In this document: positions 10,741 to 22,358 of the stretch, piece by piece
Layout of the letters: every line of letters begins with the position of its first letter
Numbering within the stretch: position 1 is the stretch's first letter
DNA from: Thalassia testudinum
Taxonomy: Eukaryota; Streptophyta; Magnoliopsida; Alismatales; Hydrocharitaceae
DNA: 64,000 nt
Reading direction: 5' to 3'
Assembly (NCBI GenBank): GCA_037157565.1
Contig: JAZHRO010000003.1
Span: forward strand, 37,709,001-37,773,000
The notes under the pieces: generated by a model
What the model saw: the letters and a program-made list of their open reading frames with translations, nothing else
Told to the model about the DNA's origin: nothing
Databases searched by the model: none
Made by a program: the position numbers and the translations under genes

Positions 10741-11699
10741 TTTAATTGGGAAAAGAAAACTTAGGTATTAGAAGCTTATCAACTTTAGGAAATGATATGT
10801 TAGGAACCTCAACGCATAGACTCTTCAGGTCTTTGGACTTAATCAATCTGAGTGTCCACTAAAATGTGGACTTAGTCTCGAGCCCTCCCACTATAATTTA
10901 TTTTAAAATGATCAATAAAGTAGGATGATAAGTATACGACTTATCAACCACCTTTTGATTTGGGGGGATTTTTAGTCTAAGCATCTACACACATTTTTGC
11001 ACTGACTCACTCATCAGTGATTTTAACGGAAATTGGGTAGCTAATGAACCTACCAGGGTGGTATGGCTGGCAAGTGGTTGGTGGTAATAGCTCATTGGTC
11101 GGTTGTCTAGTGCCCAGCCATATGACCATTCTCTTCCAGCTACCTTTAGGTAAATCTTAGACCAAGGAAGCCACCTACTCAGAAAAAGAAAGAAATGATA
11201 CTCAAAATGAAAAAGAAAAAATAGAAAAATATAGAAAAAGCAGAAAATAAAAAAGTAATAAGCGATACTTCATTGCATGAGTATGACTGGCAAGTTACTG
11301 GTGGTAACTATTGGTGTTAGAGCACCATGATCATTTATTTTAATGATAACAAAACACGTGTTATTTAACATTTTCATTTGAAATCTTAGATTTTAGGATA
11401 TTTGCAAATGGAGATGTGTTTAGATGGAGTTCGAACTTGCATCCATGGCAGATTGGAAGAGTTTGATAGAGGTGAGGGAGCTTCGCAAGGAGTGAAAGCT
11501 TGAAGAAGGAAGGAGATGAAGAATAGGATAGATTTCCTTCCTTGTATTTTGTACTTTGTTTTAACTCTTTATTTCTTATATTTTATGTTAAAGAGCCTCA
11601 AAGAACCCTTAAAGTAGTCCTAGGAACACTTGCACAGCCCTAGGATACTTAGGTTTTTTGTAGAGAACTTGAAAAATCAAAATAGGGTTCTACCAGCCT

Positions 11700-12260
11700 A
11701 ATTAGACATCGAATATGGAAATCAGACGTCTAATAGTGGCTTTTAAGACGTTTGACTGTCGACTCAGACGTCCAATAACTTTGGCTAGACTTAGAAGGTT
11801 CTGTTTGATGAAATCAGATGACCAAACCTTAGTCCAAACGTCTTAGAAGATGTCTGATGGTTGTGCCAGATGTCCAATTAGTGGAACATTTGCTAACATA
11901 GTAAATGTTGAGAAAATAACCATTAGGCTTATATCAGACATCCGTAGAGGACCCTAGAGGTCTGATTTATGATCGTTGAGCCTGGCTGACCCAAAATCAC
12001 CTCTGACAAATTTTCTAGCTGTTAACTTATCTTGGGAATCCATTCTCATAATACAATAGGATTCCAGACGTCTAGACCCAGTGCCAGACGTCCTGTACAT
12101 TGTCTGATGGCCTTACACTAGAACCCTGTTTAGTTCTGAACCAAGTCATGTAGGAAACCCACTTAGAATCAGAAGTCTGACTTAGTTCCCAGATGTCTTA
12201 AGCTAGTTTTCCAGATGTCTGATACCTGGAACAGATGTCTGATGACCCTGTCAGAATCGT
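11700..12260 (+). promoter_or_regulatory. Dense GACGTC-like motif cluster in the U3 of LTR N
   Basis: About a dozen variants of CAGA(C/T)GTC(C/T) occur in 550 bp, among them CAGACGTCTAA, CAGACGTCCAAT, CAGATGTCCAAT, CCAGACGTCTAG, CCAGACGTCCTG and several CAGATGTCTGA. All lie upstream of the TATA box. They match bZIP C-box cores, but binding is inference. Confidence 0.55.
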
Positions 12261-12352
12261 AATTGATTATGATTACAGCTTGTTTTGCCTTAGGTTCAAC
12301 CCCAGCGGCTATGGAAACTTTCTAAGGTCTTCCAAAGCCTTCCTAGGCCCTC

Positions 12353-12360
12353 TATAAATA
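12353..12360 (+). promoter_or_regulatory. TATA box of solo LTR N
   Basis: TATAAATA in the context CTCTATAAATAGAGG matches the plant TATA consensus closely and sits about 670 bp before the LTR end. Confidence 0.75.
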
Positions 12361-13403
12361 GAGGAGGACCCTTACTTTGCAAAAACACACAAAGACACAC
12401 CCAAGCAACATATTTCCACATCTCTTGTGTCAAAAAGAAGTTGCAGATTATCTAGAAGAAGCTCTAGCTCTCCAAGCATTTGTTCCACATCTAGAGAGCT
12501 TCAATCCAGTTGCACACCCGCTCTCCCGCCGACGTCACGAGAGCGTTGTCATGCCAAAGCATAGTTCACGCACCCATGTCATCATGCTGATGCACTCCCA
12601 TCAAAGGGAAGTTCGCTTACCTATAGTAGCTAGATTTAATCATTCACTTTGTGACTCTATAGGTTGTGTTGTAATTTATCTTTGTAATTATGTTGGGTAT
12701 TCTCATTGCGAATTCCTATCTCCTTCGTGAGACAAAATCCTCCTTGTGAAAAGGAGGGGTTGAGGAACGCTACCCTCATACTCGTAGCATGGTTGTAATT
12801 GAGGTTGTACTACCCTCATTAAAGTAGTATGTTAGTGGATTTGATTGACTTTATTGATCGGGAAATCCTAACTCGAGAGTATTAGGTGGTGGTTTTCACC
12901 CAGTTTAGGTTTTCACCTAAAAATTACTTATGCCTTTGTGTGATTGCTTTTTTTTGTGAGATTGTTTATTTTCATTCTGCATTTTATATGTCATGCATGT
13001 CTCACCCCCTCTCGTAAGGATTTACAGTAACAGCTCATTGGCCGGTTGTCTAGAACCTAGCTCACAAAATGCACAAATAATTCTCAAAACACTTAGGGAA
13101 GAAGTGGGGAAGTAGAACAAACTAGGGAGATATACACTAGGTTCGCCCTTGTGTTGACCACATTAAAAATGAAAAAAAGTAGGGAGAATGCTATCGATCG
13201 GAAAGATAAACCTCAAGGCAGAATTTTTCGGTCACCTAGGTTCGTAGAATCCCAAAGCCCATTTTAATTGCCATAGAGTGAGTCTATCACTTTCACAACA
13301 AGTTGCTTAGTACTAAGAGCCCTTTTCGAGTCTTGGGTGGATTGGGTAGCCATAAAAAGTTATCCCAAAATCCTCAACTCCAAAGATCCAAAAGATGAAA
13401 AAG

Positions 13404-13434
<31 letters not shown>

Positions 13435-13611
13435 GTTGCTTCTATATAGAATAACGCCAGGACTTAGGCGGTCGGTATTTTGGCTAGAAACCTGGGCACT
13501 GTTAAATTTTTGCAAGTTAGCTTCTTAGTAGAAATTTACTTTTGTTGACAAGCAACTTCTACCTAAGTAATCAATTCCTAGTTTTATTTTGTAAATAGCA
13601 TTTGGGTTAAA

Positions 13612-13648
13612 CCTTGCTAGGGACTAGCAAGGGGTGGGCATGGGGGTA
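13612..13648 (+). promoter_or_regulatory. Terminal hairpin and PPT of element I
   Basis: The arms CCTTGCTAG (13612-13620) and CTAGCAAGG (13624-13632) pair over 9 bp around a GGA loop. GGGCATGGGGG follows and the LTR begins 16 nt after the hairpin. The outer pairs are CC/GG where other elements have TT/AA, a compensated change. Confidence 0.8.
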
Positions 13649-13756
13649 TGATGACTCTACAACTGTCAGTGTTAATATCATCAATTAGAGTCAATTTCGA
13701 GGGTACTTGTGTGATAATATCATATAATAGTGGGTTTGGGAGCATCGCATGCATGT
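13649..13756 (+). repeat. LTR I, first part, split by element D
   Basis: It starts TGATGACTC directly after the PPT. The sequence continues at 36206 beyond element D: the bases CATGT at 13752-13756 are repeated at 36201-36205. This fragment plus the distal one total about 560 bp of an LTR related to J and D. Confidence 0.75.
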
Positions 13757-15579
13757 TGATGCATGTGTTTCGTGTGTTTGAAATTAGGGTTAAGAGTCAC
13801 CCATCATTCAAGTTGTAAAACTCATTTATCAAATAAAATTTTACTGACACTTCAAAGGAGTCCCAGGTCGAACACAGGGTGACGACGTTTACTTTAATTG
13901 AAAATCGTTCTTCATTTTGTTTGTTTTTGGTATATTGAAGTTTTGTTATTTTTGTGTGTTTTTGAAATAAAAAGATAAGTAGAATAAATTAACAAGAGAG
14001 ATGGAACAAATATGATATATTTCATAATTGTCTATTACAAAAATCCATGAAAGAATAAAAGAGAGGGAGGTGAGAAGGAATCTCCTGAATTGGCTATTCG
14101 GTGAGATGATGGTGCCTGGCGGAAGCTTGGACAAAGGAGGTGAGGAGCGGTAAGACGAAGGTGAGATGCAGGAGGACGTTGGGTAGAGGAAAGCTTCAAC
14201 ATGGCTTCAGAATGGAGGTGAGGAGGTGAAGTTGATCTGCTACCAGAATGGAGGTGAGAGGACAGCTCCAAGGAGACCTATGAATGGGGATGGGAAGATG
14301 GAGGAATATTTGGCAGGGCAGAGGTTCGTTACAATAATAGGATCCTTAGGAGCTTGAGAGTAAGCTCTAACGGAGCATTGGTAGGCTTGCTAGAGCTTAG
14401 GAGTAGGTGGGAGTAGAGTAGGTAGAGATGAAGAGGAATGAGGGGTGTAGGGGTGCTTATATAGTGGAGGGAAGAAGAAGAAGAAATTCATGTAGAGGGT
14501 TGTAGTGACAGTTGTAATTGTCACTAAAGAGCCCATGCAGCTGTTGGTGAAGATCGCACCCCCACCGCTCACGTGCTCAGTTGGCCTTGCACCTACAAGC
14601 AATTAGTGACTGCTGTAAGTGCTACTAAAGATCCGACCAACTTGTCGCTGAAAGTCCGCACCAACCCACGCCCACTGTTGCTGTGGTTGCCTGCCCATCA
14701 CGCGTTGTGTCGCGCTGTGCACGTTGGCGTTGCACTGCTATGCGGGTGCGTGGGCTGGTGCGTGTGCATCCGCATGCGTGCATTGGTTGGTGCACTGGCG
14801 CTGCCTCAATTGTACAATTGGGGGGGCTTGGCGAGTTTCGAACCCACGCCCCTCCTTTGAGAAGCGGGCACCTCACCGTTGTGCCAAAGTGGTGGATGGT
14901 CAAGTGGATAGTGCGGTGGCATCCGTTGCTTGTGCGATCATGGCTGTTGGATTCTCATCCAATGGTCACGATATAATCTTGAGCTCTTCTCTTTTAAAGG
15001 TGAGGCAATGTAGAGCGCCCCTCTACCATTGGATTGAGATCCAACTGTTGAGATCTCTCCATGTGTGAGGCTGGGGCAGCTGTGGTTCATGTTGGGCGGC
15101 CTGGATGGCACCATGTGGTGCCATCTAGGCCGTCCATTCTTCTTTCTATTGTAGAGGGTGCCACGATGCTTGGATCGAGTTGATTTCTGTGTTGCCGGAC
15201 TGCGATTGTCACTTCGGATCCATACGTGCAATGAGATTTTTCATCCGAAGCCCGTAACAATGTCACATTGCCCTCCTGGTCGATGATCTTCCTCAAACTT
15301 CATATGATGCTACAGGACTCCGATCTAGATAGTTTCAGGGGTGTTTGCCTCCGATCATCATCCTGATCAGATTCGTACACTTTGATCGTCCATTCGAGGC
15401 CTTGAAATACATCCTCTTCTCTCCTAACGATAAAAAGGATGCAATTAACCTAAATTATATACAACTACTCTAAATGCAGAATGATGCATATTATGCAATA
15501 TTTATAACATGAAAGGCAAATCTAAGCCTAGGAACATACATAAATAGGCATTTTACCCTCAATAATTGTGTCTACATCA
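13757..15579 (-). repeat. 3' LTR of element D (LTR B)
   Basis: On the plus strand it begins TGATGCATG and ends TACATCA. Read on the minus strand there are a tRNA-like module at 14833-14886, a TATATAA box at 14458-14465 and the CCCTGTGTTCGACC-like motif at 13866-13879 near the LTR end. The short ORFs here are not shared intact with LTR C and are not taken as genes. Confidence 0.9.
14833..14886 (-). other. tRNA-like A-box/B-box module in LTR B
   Basis: On the minus strand TGGCACAACGGTGAGG (A-box-like) is followed about 30 nt later by GGGTTCGAAACTC (B-box-like), the layout of an internal Pol III promoter. The segment does not fold into a complete canonical tRNA that I can recognise. A captured tRNA-derived SINE head is the likeliest origin. 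LTRs C, I and J carry a counterpart in the same sense orientation. Confidence 0.5.
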
Positions 15580-15616
15580 TACCCCCATGCCTATCTTTTG
15601 CTAGTCCCTAACAAAA
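15580..15616 (-). promoter_or_regulatory. Terminal hairpin and PPT of element D
   Basis: On the minus strand the arms TTTTGTTAG and CTAGCAAAA surround a GGA loop, with one G-T wobble. A PPT ending GGCATGGGGGTA abuts the LTR, 16 nt from hairpin to LTR. Confidence 0.75.
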
Positions 15617-17017
15617 TTAAACTACATGCTATGTATAAAATCAAAATTAAGATTAGATCGCTTAGGCCTAAGTTGTTTATTAACAATAGAAAATTTCAAC
15701 TATGGTCCTAAACAACGAAAACTCAATAGTATCTGGGTGTCTGCTAGAATGCAGACTGCCCAAGTCCTCGCCTTATTTGGAAAGGGAAGATGCACTATTT
15801 TATTTTTCTTCTTTTCTATTTTTTTTGTACTTTTGGATTTTGAGAGATTTGAGATAACTTTTTACGGTTACCCGACCCGCCTGAGACTCGAAAAAGACTC
15901 TAAGTGCTAAGTATCTAGTGAAAAGAGTGAAAGACTCACTAAGTGGCCATTAAAACGAACTTCTGGTTTCTACGACCCTAGGTGACCTTGCCTAAAGGTT
16001 TATCTTTTCGAATTGTAGCTTTCTCCCTACTTTTATTTATGGGGTCAACACAAGGGAGAACCTAGTGTATATCTCCCCAGTTTATTCTACTTCCCTGCTT
16101 CTTCCCTAAGTGTTTCGGGAATTATTGTGCATTTTTGTGAGCTGGGCTCTGGACAACCGGCCAATGGGCTGTTACCCACAGCAACTTGCCAGCCATACTC
16201 GTGCAGTGAAATGTGGTTTTATTTATTATTTTTTTTCTCCATTTTCTATTTTTTTCTTTTTCTTCTTGTTTTTTTAAGTCGATTGCTTTCCTGATCTAAG
16301 ATTTACCTAAAGGTAGTACGAAGAAAATGGTCATGTGGCTGGGCTCTGGACAACCGACCAATGAGCTATTACCACCGACAACTTGCCTGCCATACCACCC
16401 TGGATAGTTCATTAGCTACCCAATTTCAAAAGAAACCACTAACAAGTGAGTCAGTGCAAAAAGTGTGTAGATGCTTAGGCTTAAAGTCCCCTCAAATCAG
16501 AGGGTGGGTTGATAAGTCGTATAGTTATCACCCTAATTTTTTGACTAATTTAAAATAGAGTTACTTGGCAAGGACTCGAGACTAAGTCCACATTCGAGTG
16601 GACACCTGGGCTAATTAAGTTTGAAGACCTGAAGAGTATAAGTGTTTAGGTCCTATCGTATCATTTCCTAAAGTTAATAACTTCCAAAAGCCTAAGTTAT
16701 CTTCTCTTAATTCTATTTTGTTTTTCTATCTTTTTGAATTTTTAATTTTTTTTTAAAGAAACTAAAAGAAATTCTACAGAGCTAACAAAATGATTTCAGG
16801 AATTAATTATCCACCCTGCATGCTTAAATGATGCAATGTCCTCATTGTAAAAATAAAGACATGAAAAGGGTGGAGTAAATAGAATATCACCTGAATTTCG
16901 TGATAACCCGGTTAGCTTTGCAGAGAGAAGAGTATACACACATGCTAAGTTTAATGCCTTCAGCTAGGCATAATATACACACAAAGAAAAAATTGAGAAT
17001 TCACATGTGCTGGTCAA
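15617..17017 (-). repeat. 3' non-coding region of element D
   Basis: The reverse complement matches I and J, including two copies of the GGTTGTCCAGAGCCCAGC module (near 16140-16200 and 16330-16400) and pyrimidine runs at 16215-16280. An internal hairpin, CAATG/AGGA/CATTG, lies at 16834-16847 with a decayed PPT at about 16812-16827. No gene is visible. Confidence 0.7.
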
Positions 17018-17706
17018 AATCAAAATAAAAATATTGATCCTCAGACCCGCTAGAGCTTTAATTTTGTCTTTTAATTCACTGTACACCTTCCTATATCTTC
17101 CACGTTCACTTCTAATCCACTTAATCATTAATTGAATCACCTAAACGCCTAATTCAAATCTCACCTTCACCGACTACTTCACTGTCTATGGTGGCAATAA
17201 TCGGCCTAATTCCACCTTCACTGGGTTCTTTCATCACCTATCATCACTAATGAACCCCAATCGACATTATATTACCTATTATTATCATCTATAATTAAAC
17301 GCCCAAATTTTAATTTAGTTTCTGAGCTTGCTGTCTATAGCGGCTCAAGACATTTCAAATTATAAATTAAACATATATTTATGCATATTAACATCTGTTG
17401 ATTTGATTTAACTTCTCAATCGAGTAGTTAAATCAAGTCCTGAGCTTAAACCATTCAAATCTTCTAGGAAACAAACTTACTGTCAAATCTTTTATTTTAT
17501 TGAACAAATGAAGAATTTAAAGTGAAACTGAGGTTCCTTGCAACCTAAGGATCATTCTTGGATTAAAAATGGTTAATTTTGTCAATCTGTATAAACAATT
17601 TACATTTTCTGAACTCACCGGAGCTCCGACGAGCTCCGGCGAGTCATTCTTGAGTTTCAGCCTCTAAAACTTGCTGAGTAGCTCTAGAATGTTATTACAT
17701 GGATTA
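17018..17706. other. Unassigned segment M, left part
   Basis: AT-rich sequence, not recognisable as Athila, interrupted by element L. It rejoins at 27577. No long ORF is present. There is a GAGCTCCG-type repeat near 17622-17643. It may be part of an older insertion in D. The left limit is where similarity to the D-family 3' region ends. Confidence 0.4.
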
Positions 17707-17899
17707 CTAACTGATAATGGCATTGAGACTATGCTTTGTTGTTTTGTTATAGAAATTACAATGTAGTATAGATAGTCGTTGCCATTATTACAATTTTTAC
17801 TCGGAAATGAAAGTTCGCCTGAGGTCGAACTCAGGGAGCAAGTTGTATTCTAGAGGTACGAAGTTTCTATTACAAAAAATAAAGAGAGAGAGAGAGATT

Positions 17900-18300
17900 T
17901 GTCTTGTTGGCTTCTTCTTCTTCTCTTCTTTCTCGTCTTTGTCTTCTTTTCTCTTCTCTTTGAGTCTTCAGTTTTCTTCCATCTTCTTATTCTTGCTCTG
18001 TTCTTCTTTTCTTGTTTTCTTCTTGCCTTCTCTTCTATTCTTCTTCTTTCTTCTCTTTCTTTTTCTTCTTGTTCTTCTTTTTGTCCATCTCTTTCTTTTT
18101 CTTCTCCCTTGCGGTCCTGTTCTTCTTTTCTTCTCCTTCTTCTTTGCCTTCAGAGCGTCGTCTGATTTTTCAATCAGACGACTTAAGTAGCTGCTGCTAC
18201 AGTACGTCTTTTCTTCTTCTTTCCTCTGTGGCTTTCTTCTTCTTCTCTTCTTCTCGCAGTCCTTCTTCTTCCTGCCTTCTCTTCTTCTTCACCTATGCCT
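17900..18300. repeat. Pyrimidine-rich tract in the L LTR
   Basis: About 400 bp dominated by TTC and CTT units on the plus strand (GAA-rich in the sense RNA of L), repeated at 25096-25500. The Leu/Phe/Ser-rich ORFs over it come from composition. It lies downstream of the TATA box in the element's own direction and so would be transcribed. Confidence 0.75.
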
Positions 18301-18714
18301 GCACACTCAAAGTTCGATCAGAGGGAAAAACCTACTCTACCCTCCCCCGCGTCTCTCTCTCTCAGAATTCACTCATAGGATAGCTCTCCCAGAGCTGCCG
18401 GGTAGTCGGGTACGCGGGTCGCGCCCGGGTCCAGGCCCACCGGTGTGCAGTGGTGGGCGAGGAGTGCAGGACGGGTAAACGGGTCGGGCCAGGTCCGCGA
18501 GGCATGGTCGCGGACGAGGCCGGCTCGAGCAGGTGAGAGGGACCTCACCCCGTGCTCAGGAGGCAAAGTGCCTAAGGCACTTTTTGCCTTTATGCGGGCG
18601 TGGGCCTCTCAAAAGTTCCGAGGTGGGACTAAATGTCCCACCTCAATTGGGCACCCGTAGCTGAGGGAGCTGCAGGCCTGGGCGACTGCGTGGCTACGAA
18701 CCGCGCATCCTGGC

Positions 18715-18780
18715 GAGTCGAACCTGGGCGAAGCGTGCCTGCAGCTGCAGGTTGAAAGAGCTTCACCGGCTCAGCAATGG
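18715..18780 (-). other. tRNA-like A-box/B-box module in the L LTR
   Basis: On the minus strand TTGCTGAGCCGGTGAAG resembles an A box and CCAGGTTCGACTC, about 40 nt on, a B box. The same arrangement is at 25911-25977. Unlike in LTRs B and C it lies downstream of the TATA box. The identification is tentative. Confidence 0.4.
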
Positions 18781-20393
18781 CGACGGAGGGCGAGCAACCT
18801 ATCCACAGAAGAACAGCCTCTCGGCCTAATCAGACAAGCAGAGAACCTTCGCCGTGGCACGGCGAAGGCGGTGTGGGGTCTGGCAAGCCATGGGGTGGAG
18901 CGTAGGGGCTGCCCTAGGTCAAACTGTAGCGTAGGAAATGGGTTTGTTTGGGGGGTCTGCAGGTGGCGAGTGGCAGGAAATGGAAGGGCGGAAGTTGATC
19001 AGGGTGAGGAGGCGGAGGTTCTGTGAGGGTCGGCGAGTCGTGTGGGGTGGTGGAATGACAGGAGCGAGTCGCCGGAGTTTGGCCGGAGATGGGGAAGGTG
19101 AGGGCGATTAGGCACGGTCGAGGGATGGTTATGCAAATTACAGTAAAGAAAAGAAAGAGGGGAGGAAGAGGAAAGATTGTACCTACTCGGAGGGACGAGG
19201 GGGGGCCGGAGCAGGGCGACAGTCGTATCGACTGTCGCCGGAGAAGAAGGTGCCCAGAGAGAGAGGGTGGCGGCGAGGAGAGAGCGGGAGAGCGCGCGCT
19301 GGGTACGGCGCGATGCGGGAAGAGCAGGTGAACGCAGGTCTGCTGTTGGTAGTGCGGCAGAGCGACAAGGAGGAGGAAGAACCGCTGGAGCAAGGGGCCT
19401 CTGTCGGAGTGGGAAGAGAGGAAAGGGGGGGTTTCTCCGTCAGAATCGAGCTCGAGAGAGCGGCAGAGCGTCGGGGGTTTTAATAGAGGCAGAAACAGAG
19501 AGGAGGGTGGAGGGAGACGACGTGCCTCCCTCGTCGGAGGATGCTGGAGATGGGGACCCATACCGTCTGTGCGTTCGCATGGGCGGTATGGGCGATTGCA
19601 GCGATCAGGGGGGTGTTCCTGAGACGGCTAACGTCGCAGGGAACCCCTGGTTGACTTGGCAGGGAGTCCCCCTCACCCTGCGCGGCGCCATGCCTCGCGC
19701 AAGGTCGCCGGAGCATGGTGCTGCTCAGGGTTTTGCAGGGAGGACCCAAATGCAAAGAATGATGAAGAGTTAGGGGCTAAAATGATAGGGTTTCAAAAGT
19801 TGAGGGCCAAAATGTAAAGTTCGTCAAGAAGGTTTCTTCTTAGGCTCAAGTTTTTATACATGACTAATTAGGGCCAAAGGATTTTGATGGTGAATTTTAT
19901 TTCTAGATTAAACCTTGTTTGATCAGTCAATTTACGCAGAAACCCAAATTAAGTTATTAATTGGGCATGGTTCTCAATGTAGGTCAAAATGGGTTCCTAA
20001 GGCCAAATTGGAGGTTCTAAACCCTAGAGATTATTTTTATATGAATTGTAGAGGATTTATTTGATTTTTTTTTTGCCTCGAACCTCGCAAATTGAAGTGG
20101 GTTTATTTTTAGGGTTACAGGATGTCATTTAATTCCTTAGAGTTGCTGTAGCCCTCTTTGAGTCATCTCATCCCACTTTTCTTCTTATGAGGTTATTTTG
20201 ACCTATGTTTGGATCTTGAGTTACCCTGTTTTCAGATTGAATTGGTGAAATTGCATTTTTACCCCTTAGTTTCTATTTTCTTCTTAAACTCAGAATTCTC
20301 TGAGTTAAGCCTTTCCTTGAGTTATGTAGGAGCTTTTATCCTTTGTATTAGGTCAAAATGAGCTAGTTATGGCTCATGATGAGGTTCTCATCA

Positions 20394-20431
20394 TACCCCC
20401 ATGCCTAGCTTTTGCTAGTCCCTTAGCAAAA
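20394..20431 (-). promoter_or_regulatory. Terminal hairpin and PPT of element L
   Basis: On the minus strand TTTTGCTA and TAGCAAAA pair over 8 bp around AGGGAC. GGCATGGGGGTA then leads to the LTR, with 16 nt between hairpin and LTR. Confidence 0.8.
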
Positions 20432-22358
20432 AACTTAAGGTTTCAGCCTTTGTTCTAGACCATGGAGTTCTTAATAGCTTTAGATAAGTGCTTTTTCCTT
20501 TGAACTCAGATTAGGTTATAATGCTGACCATAGGCCTAAAAGGTACTCTAGTACCAATCAAGATCCAGATCTATCTAGCCTCAGCCTCAGTCCTTAGCAA
20601 AGGTTTTTAAGGCCTACAAGAACTAACTTAAGGTCTATTGGACTTTGTGGTTAAAGCACCCGTGCTTGGAATGATTTTAGCCCCGGCTCAGTTCGTAGTG
20701 CATTTTGTAAGAGAGAGAGGTAGTAAGTTTTTCTACTTTGGAGAGTTTTCTCTCTCTTTTTCTTTTTAATTCTAGCTTAGGATTGGCTTTTCAACACGGT
20801 CTGTATCAGATTCCTTGCCCCCATCATCAATCCTCAAAGGTTCCTAGCAATCGATGCTTCGAGATAGCCCCGCCCATGGCAACCCCCGAAACCCTGGCTA
20901 TTGAGATTTCGAGATAATCCCATCCATGGTGTTCCGTGGCCGAATCCAGACCCTGGCAATTGACACTTCGTGATAATGCCATCCATGGAATCTAAACCAG
21001 CAGAGTGCTTACATGCCCCCAATAGGATATGTAAATATCCTAAGAGACAAGCACCGAGGAGATGATATTTTGTTACGCATCTTCGAGGGGATTTCCCGCC
21101 TCTCCGCGCTGGGAATTCGTCTAAATCAACTTGTGTTGATCAGCCGCTCTTACTCTAGGTGTACTTTTCAGAATTTTTTGCGACGCTTCTGCGTGATTTT
21201 GATTTTTACGCTTACTGAACCAGGCTATGTGTGAGGTTAGGGTGCTTAGGTTACTGAGTCCCGTAAACCAAAAGTTAGCTAACGAGGCCAAATACTTCCT
21301 AAGCCTTAGACCTAAAATTTCAGCTTTTCATTTTCCTCAACCTCTTGAGGAGTGTCCAGATCTTAATGGGTACTAAGAGTCTATCCAAGAATGCCTAAGG
21401 TTTGCATTCTTACTAATCCCTTTGTGCACTTTTCAGTTCTTTCCTTGAATGAGGTCTAGAATTTAGGTTAATTCCTTAGTTTCTTACTAATGACTACTTT
21501 CTTTTCATAATTTTGTGCTCCTTTTTCATTTTGTTTCTTTTTCTCCTCCCACAAAATTTCCTTCTCCTTTTATTCTCTTTCGAATTTTTTTTTTAATTTT
21601 TATGGTGTTTTTGGCATATGTAAATTTTTTGTTTGAAACCTTTTCTTACAAGTTTTGCACTATCATACCCCCCCATGCCTAAGATTTACAATGTCCTCAT
21701 TGTAACCGAGGGGGTTTTTATTCAACTTAGTGCATACATTAGGACAGATTTTTGATGAGTGAATGGGTCGGGGTGACTGTTTCGGATGATTTATAATCTC
21801 AGATGCAAGCATCTGAGGTGGAGTCGGCTGTCCTAAAGTGTGAACTTTAAGTGCACAAAGGTGTCAGAAAAGATTTCAGGTTTTCAAAGAGAATGACGGG
21901 CTGCCTCCTGTTGAGCGCTAAATTTGATGCCTTCAACCAAGCGGGAAATGCGATGGAGAGGGGATGGTCAAATCAGTAGAATTTCGTAGGACAAGCACCT
22001 TGATTAAGAGCCTGGTTGGTCCAACCAGGTGCTTGTTCAGATCGACAGGCTGATGATGCAACCCAAACCCAATCAATCTGGTGGGTTGATAGATGAAGAT
22101 CAAAAGGTGTGGAACCCACCATATACTATGAAGCTCAGATGGATGTGGAAGTGTGAATGCAGGGTTTGGCTGAGTCGAATCAGCCTGGTCAGAGTAGGGA
22201 CCCGTAGAATAATCAGTGATTGACGCAGGAACCCTACAGGGGTGATCAGAGAGTGATGGAGCATGATATGTAGTCTGATAAGTGTTCCAAACCCGATGTG
22301 GAAATGTAATTGGCTCGGTGAGAGGTGAATCTGAATAGAAATTGAGTCCGGTTGCGGG
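20432..22358 (-). repeat. 3' non-coding region of element L
   Basis: About 1.9 kb after the L ORF stop, without a convincing gene. It holds the post-ORF motif (21896-21945), with GCGCTAAATTTGATGCC on the plus strand, and the internal hairpin and PPT at 21668-21705. A threefold short repeat near 20840-21000 centres on CCATCCATGG-like words with ATTGACACTTCGTGATA variants. Confidence 0.7.
21668..21705 (-). promoter_or_regulatory. Internal hairpin and PPT of element L
   Basis: TTACAATG, loop AGGA and CATTGTAA give a perfect 8-bp stem on the minus strand. TTAGGCATGGGGGGG follows after four bases. It is the best-preserved internal module in the window, together with that of G, which has a different stem sequence. 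Confidence 0.8.

Larger units (their letters stand above)
11309..13026 (+). mobile_element. Solo LTR N, probably Ty1/copia
   Basis: Flanked by the 5-bp duplication GTAAC (11304-11308 and 13027-13031), it interrupts a sequence that is continuous in J and D. It starts TATTGG, where TGTTGG would be expected, a likely G-to-A change, and ends TTTACA. There is a TATA box at 12353, no PPT or PBS and no ORF, which fits a solo LTR left by recombination. The class is inferred from the TGTTGG-like start and the absence of Athila LTR features. Its U3 is rich in GACGTC-like motifs. Confidence 0.8.
10741..13648 (+). mobile_element. 3' region of element I, interrupted by solo LTR N
   Basis: The sequence is homologous to J (29781-30841) and, in reverse, to D (15617-16760). 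Shared landmarks are a phrase about GTCCACTAAAATGTGG, GGAAATTGGGTAGC, and two copies of a module reading GGCAAGTT...GGTTGTC.AGA.CC.AGC (11057-11125; and a second copy split by N between 11289 and 13060). A/G-rich tracts lie at 11180-11260 and 13390-13430. It ends in a perfect hairpin and PPT before the LTR at 13649. No coding sequence is left. Confidence 0.75.
17712..20393 (-). repeat. 3' LTR of element L
   Basis: It begins TGATAATGG and ends CTCATCA on the plus strand. It is closely similar to 24909-27571. The minus-strand TATA counterpart has decayed to CTATTAAAAC (near 19477-19487). Many differences from the other copy are CG-to-TG/CA changes, as expected from methylated CpG decay. The GC-rich middle produces several long spurious ORFs. 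Confidence 0.92.

Noticed and set aside
12377..12730. 117-codon ORF in solo LTR N, just after the TATA box
   Set aside because: Inside an LTR, no recognisable motif and no second copy to support it.
14833..14886. A real tRNA gene
   Set aside because: A and B boxes are visible but no acceptor stem or full cloverleaf could be recognised, and similar copies sit in related LTRs.
17807..18383. Leu/Phe/Ser-rich ORFs resembling membrane proteins
   Set aside because: They only translate the TTC/CTT tract. Three frames are open at once, as expected for a repeat.
18914..19561. 215-codon minus-strand ORF in the L LTR
   Set aside because: Low-complexity Pro/Ser/Leu composition in a GC-rich LTR. The homologous stretch in the other LTR is split.
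20840..21000. CRISPR-like or structured tandem array
   Set aside because: Only about three diverged units in the 3' region of a retrotransposon, without regular spacers.
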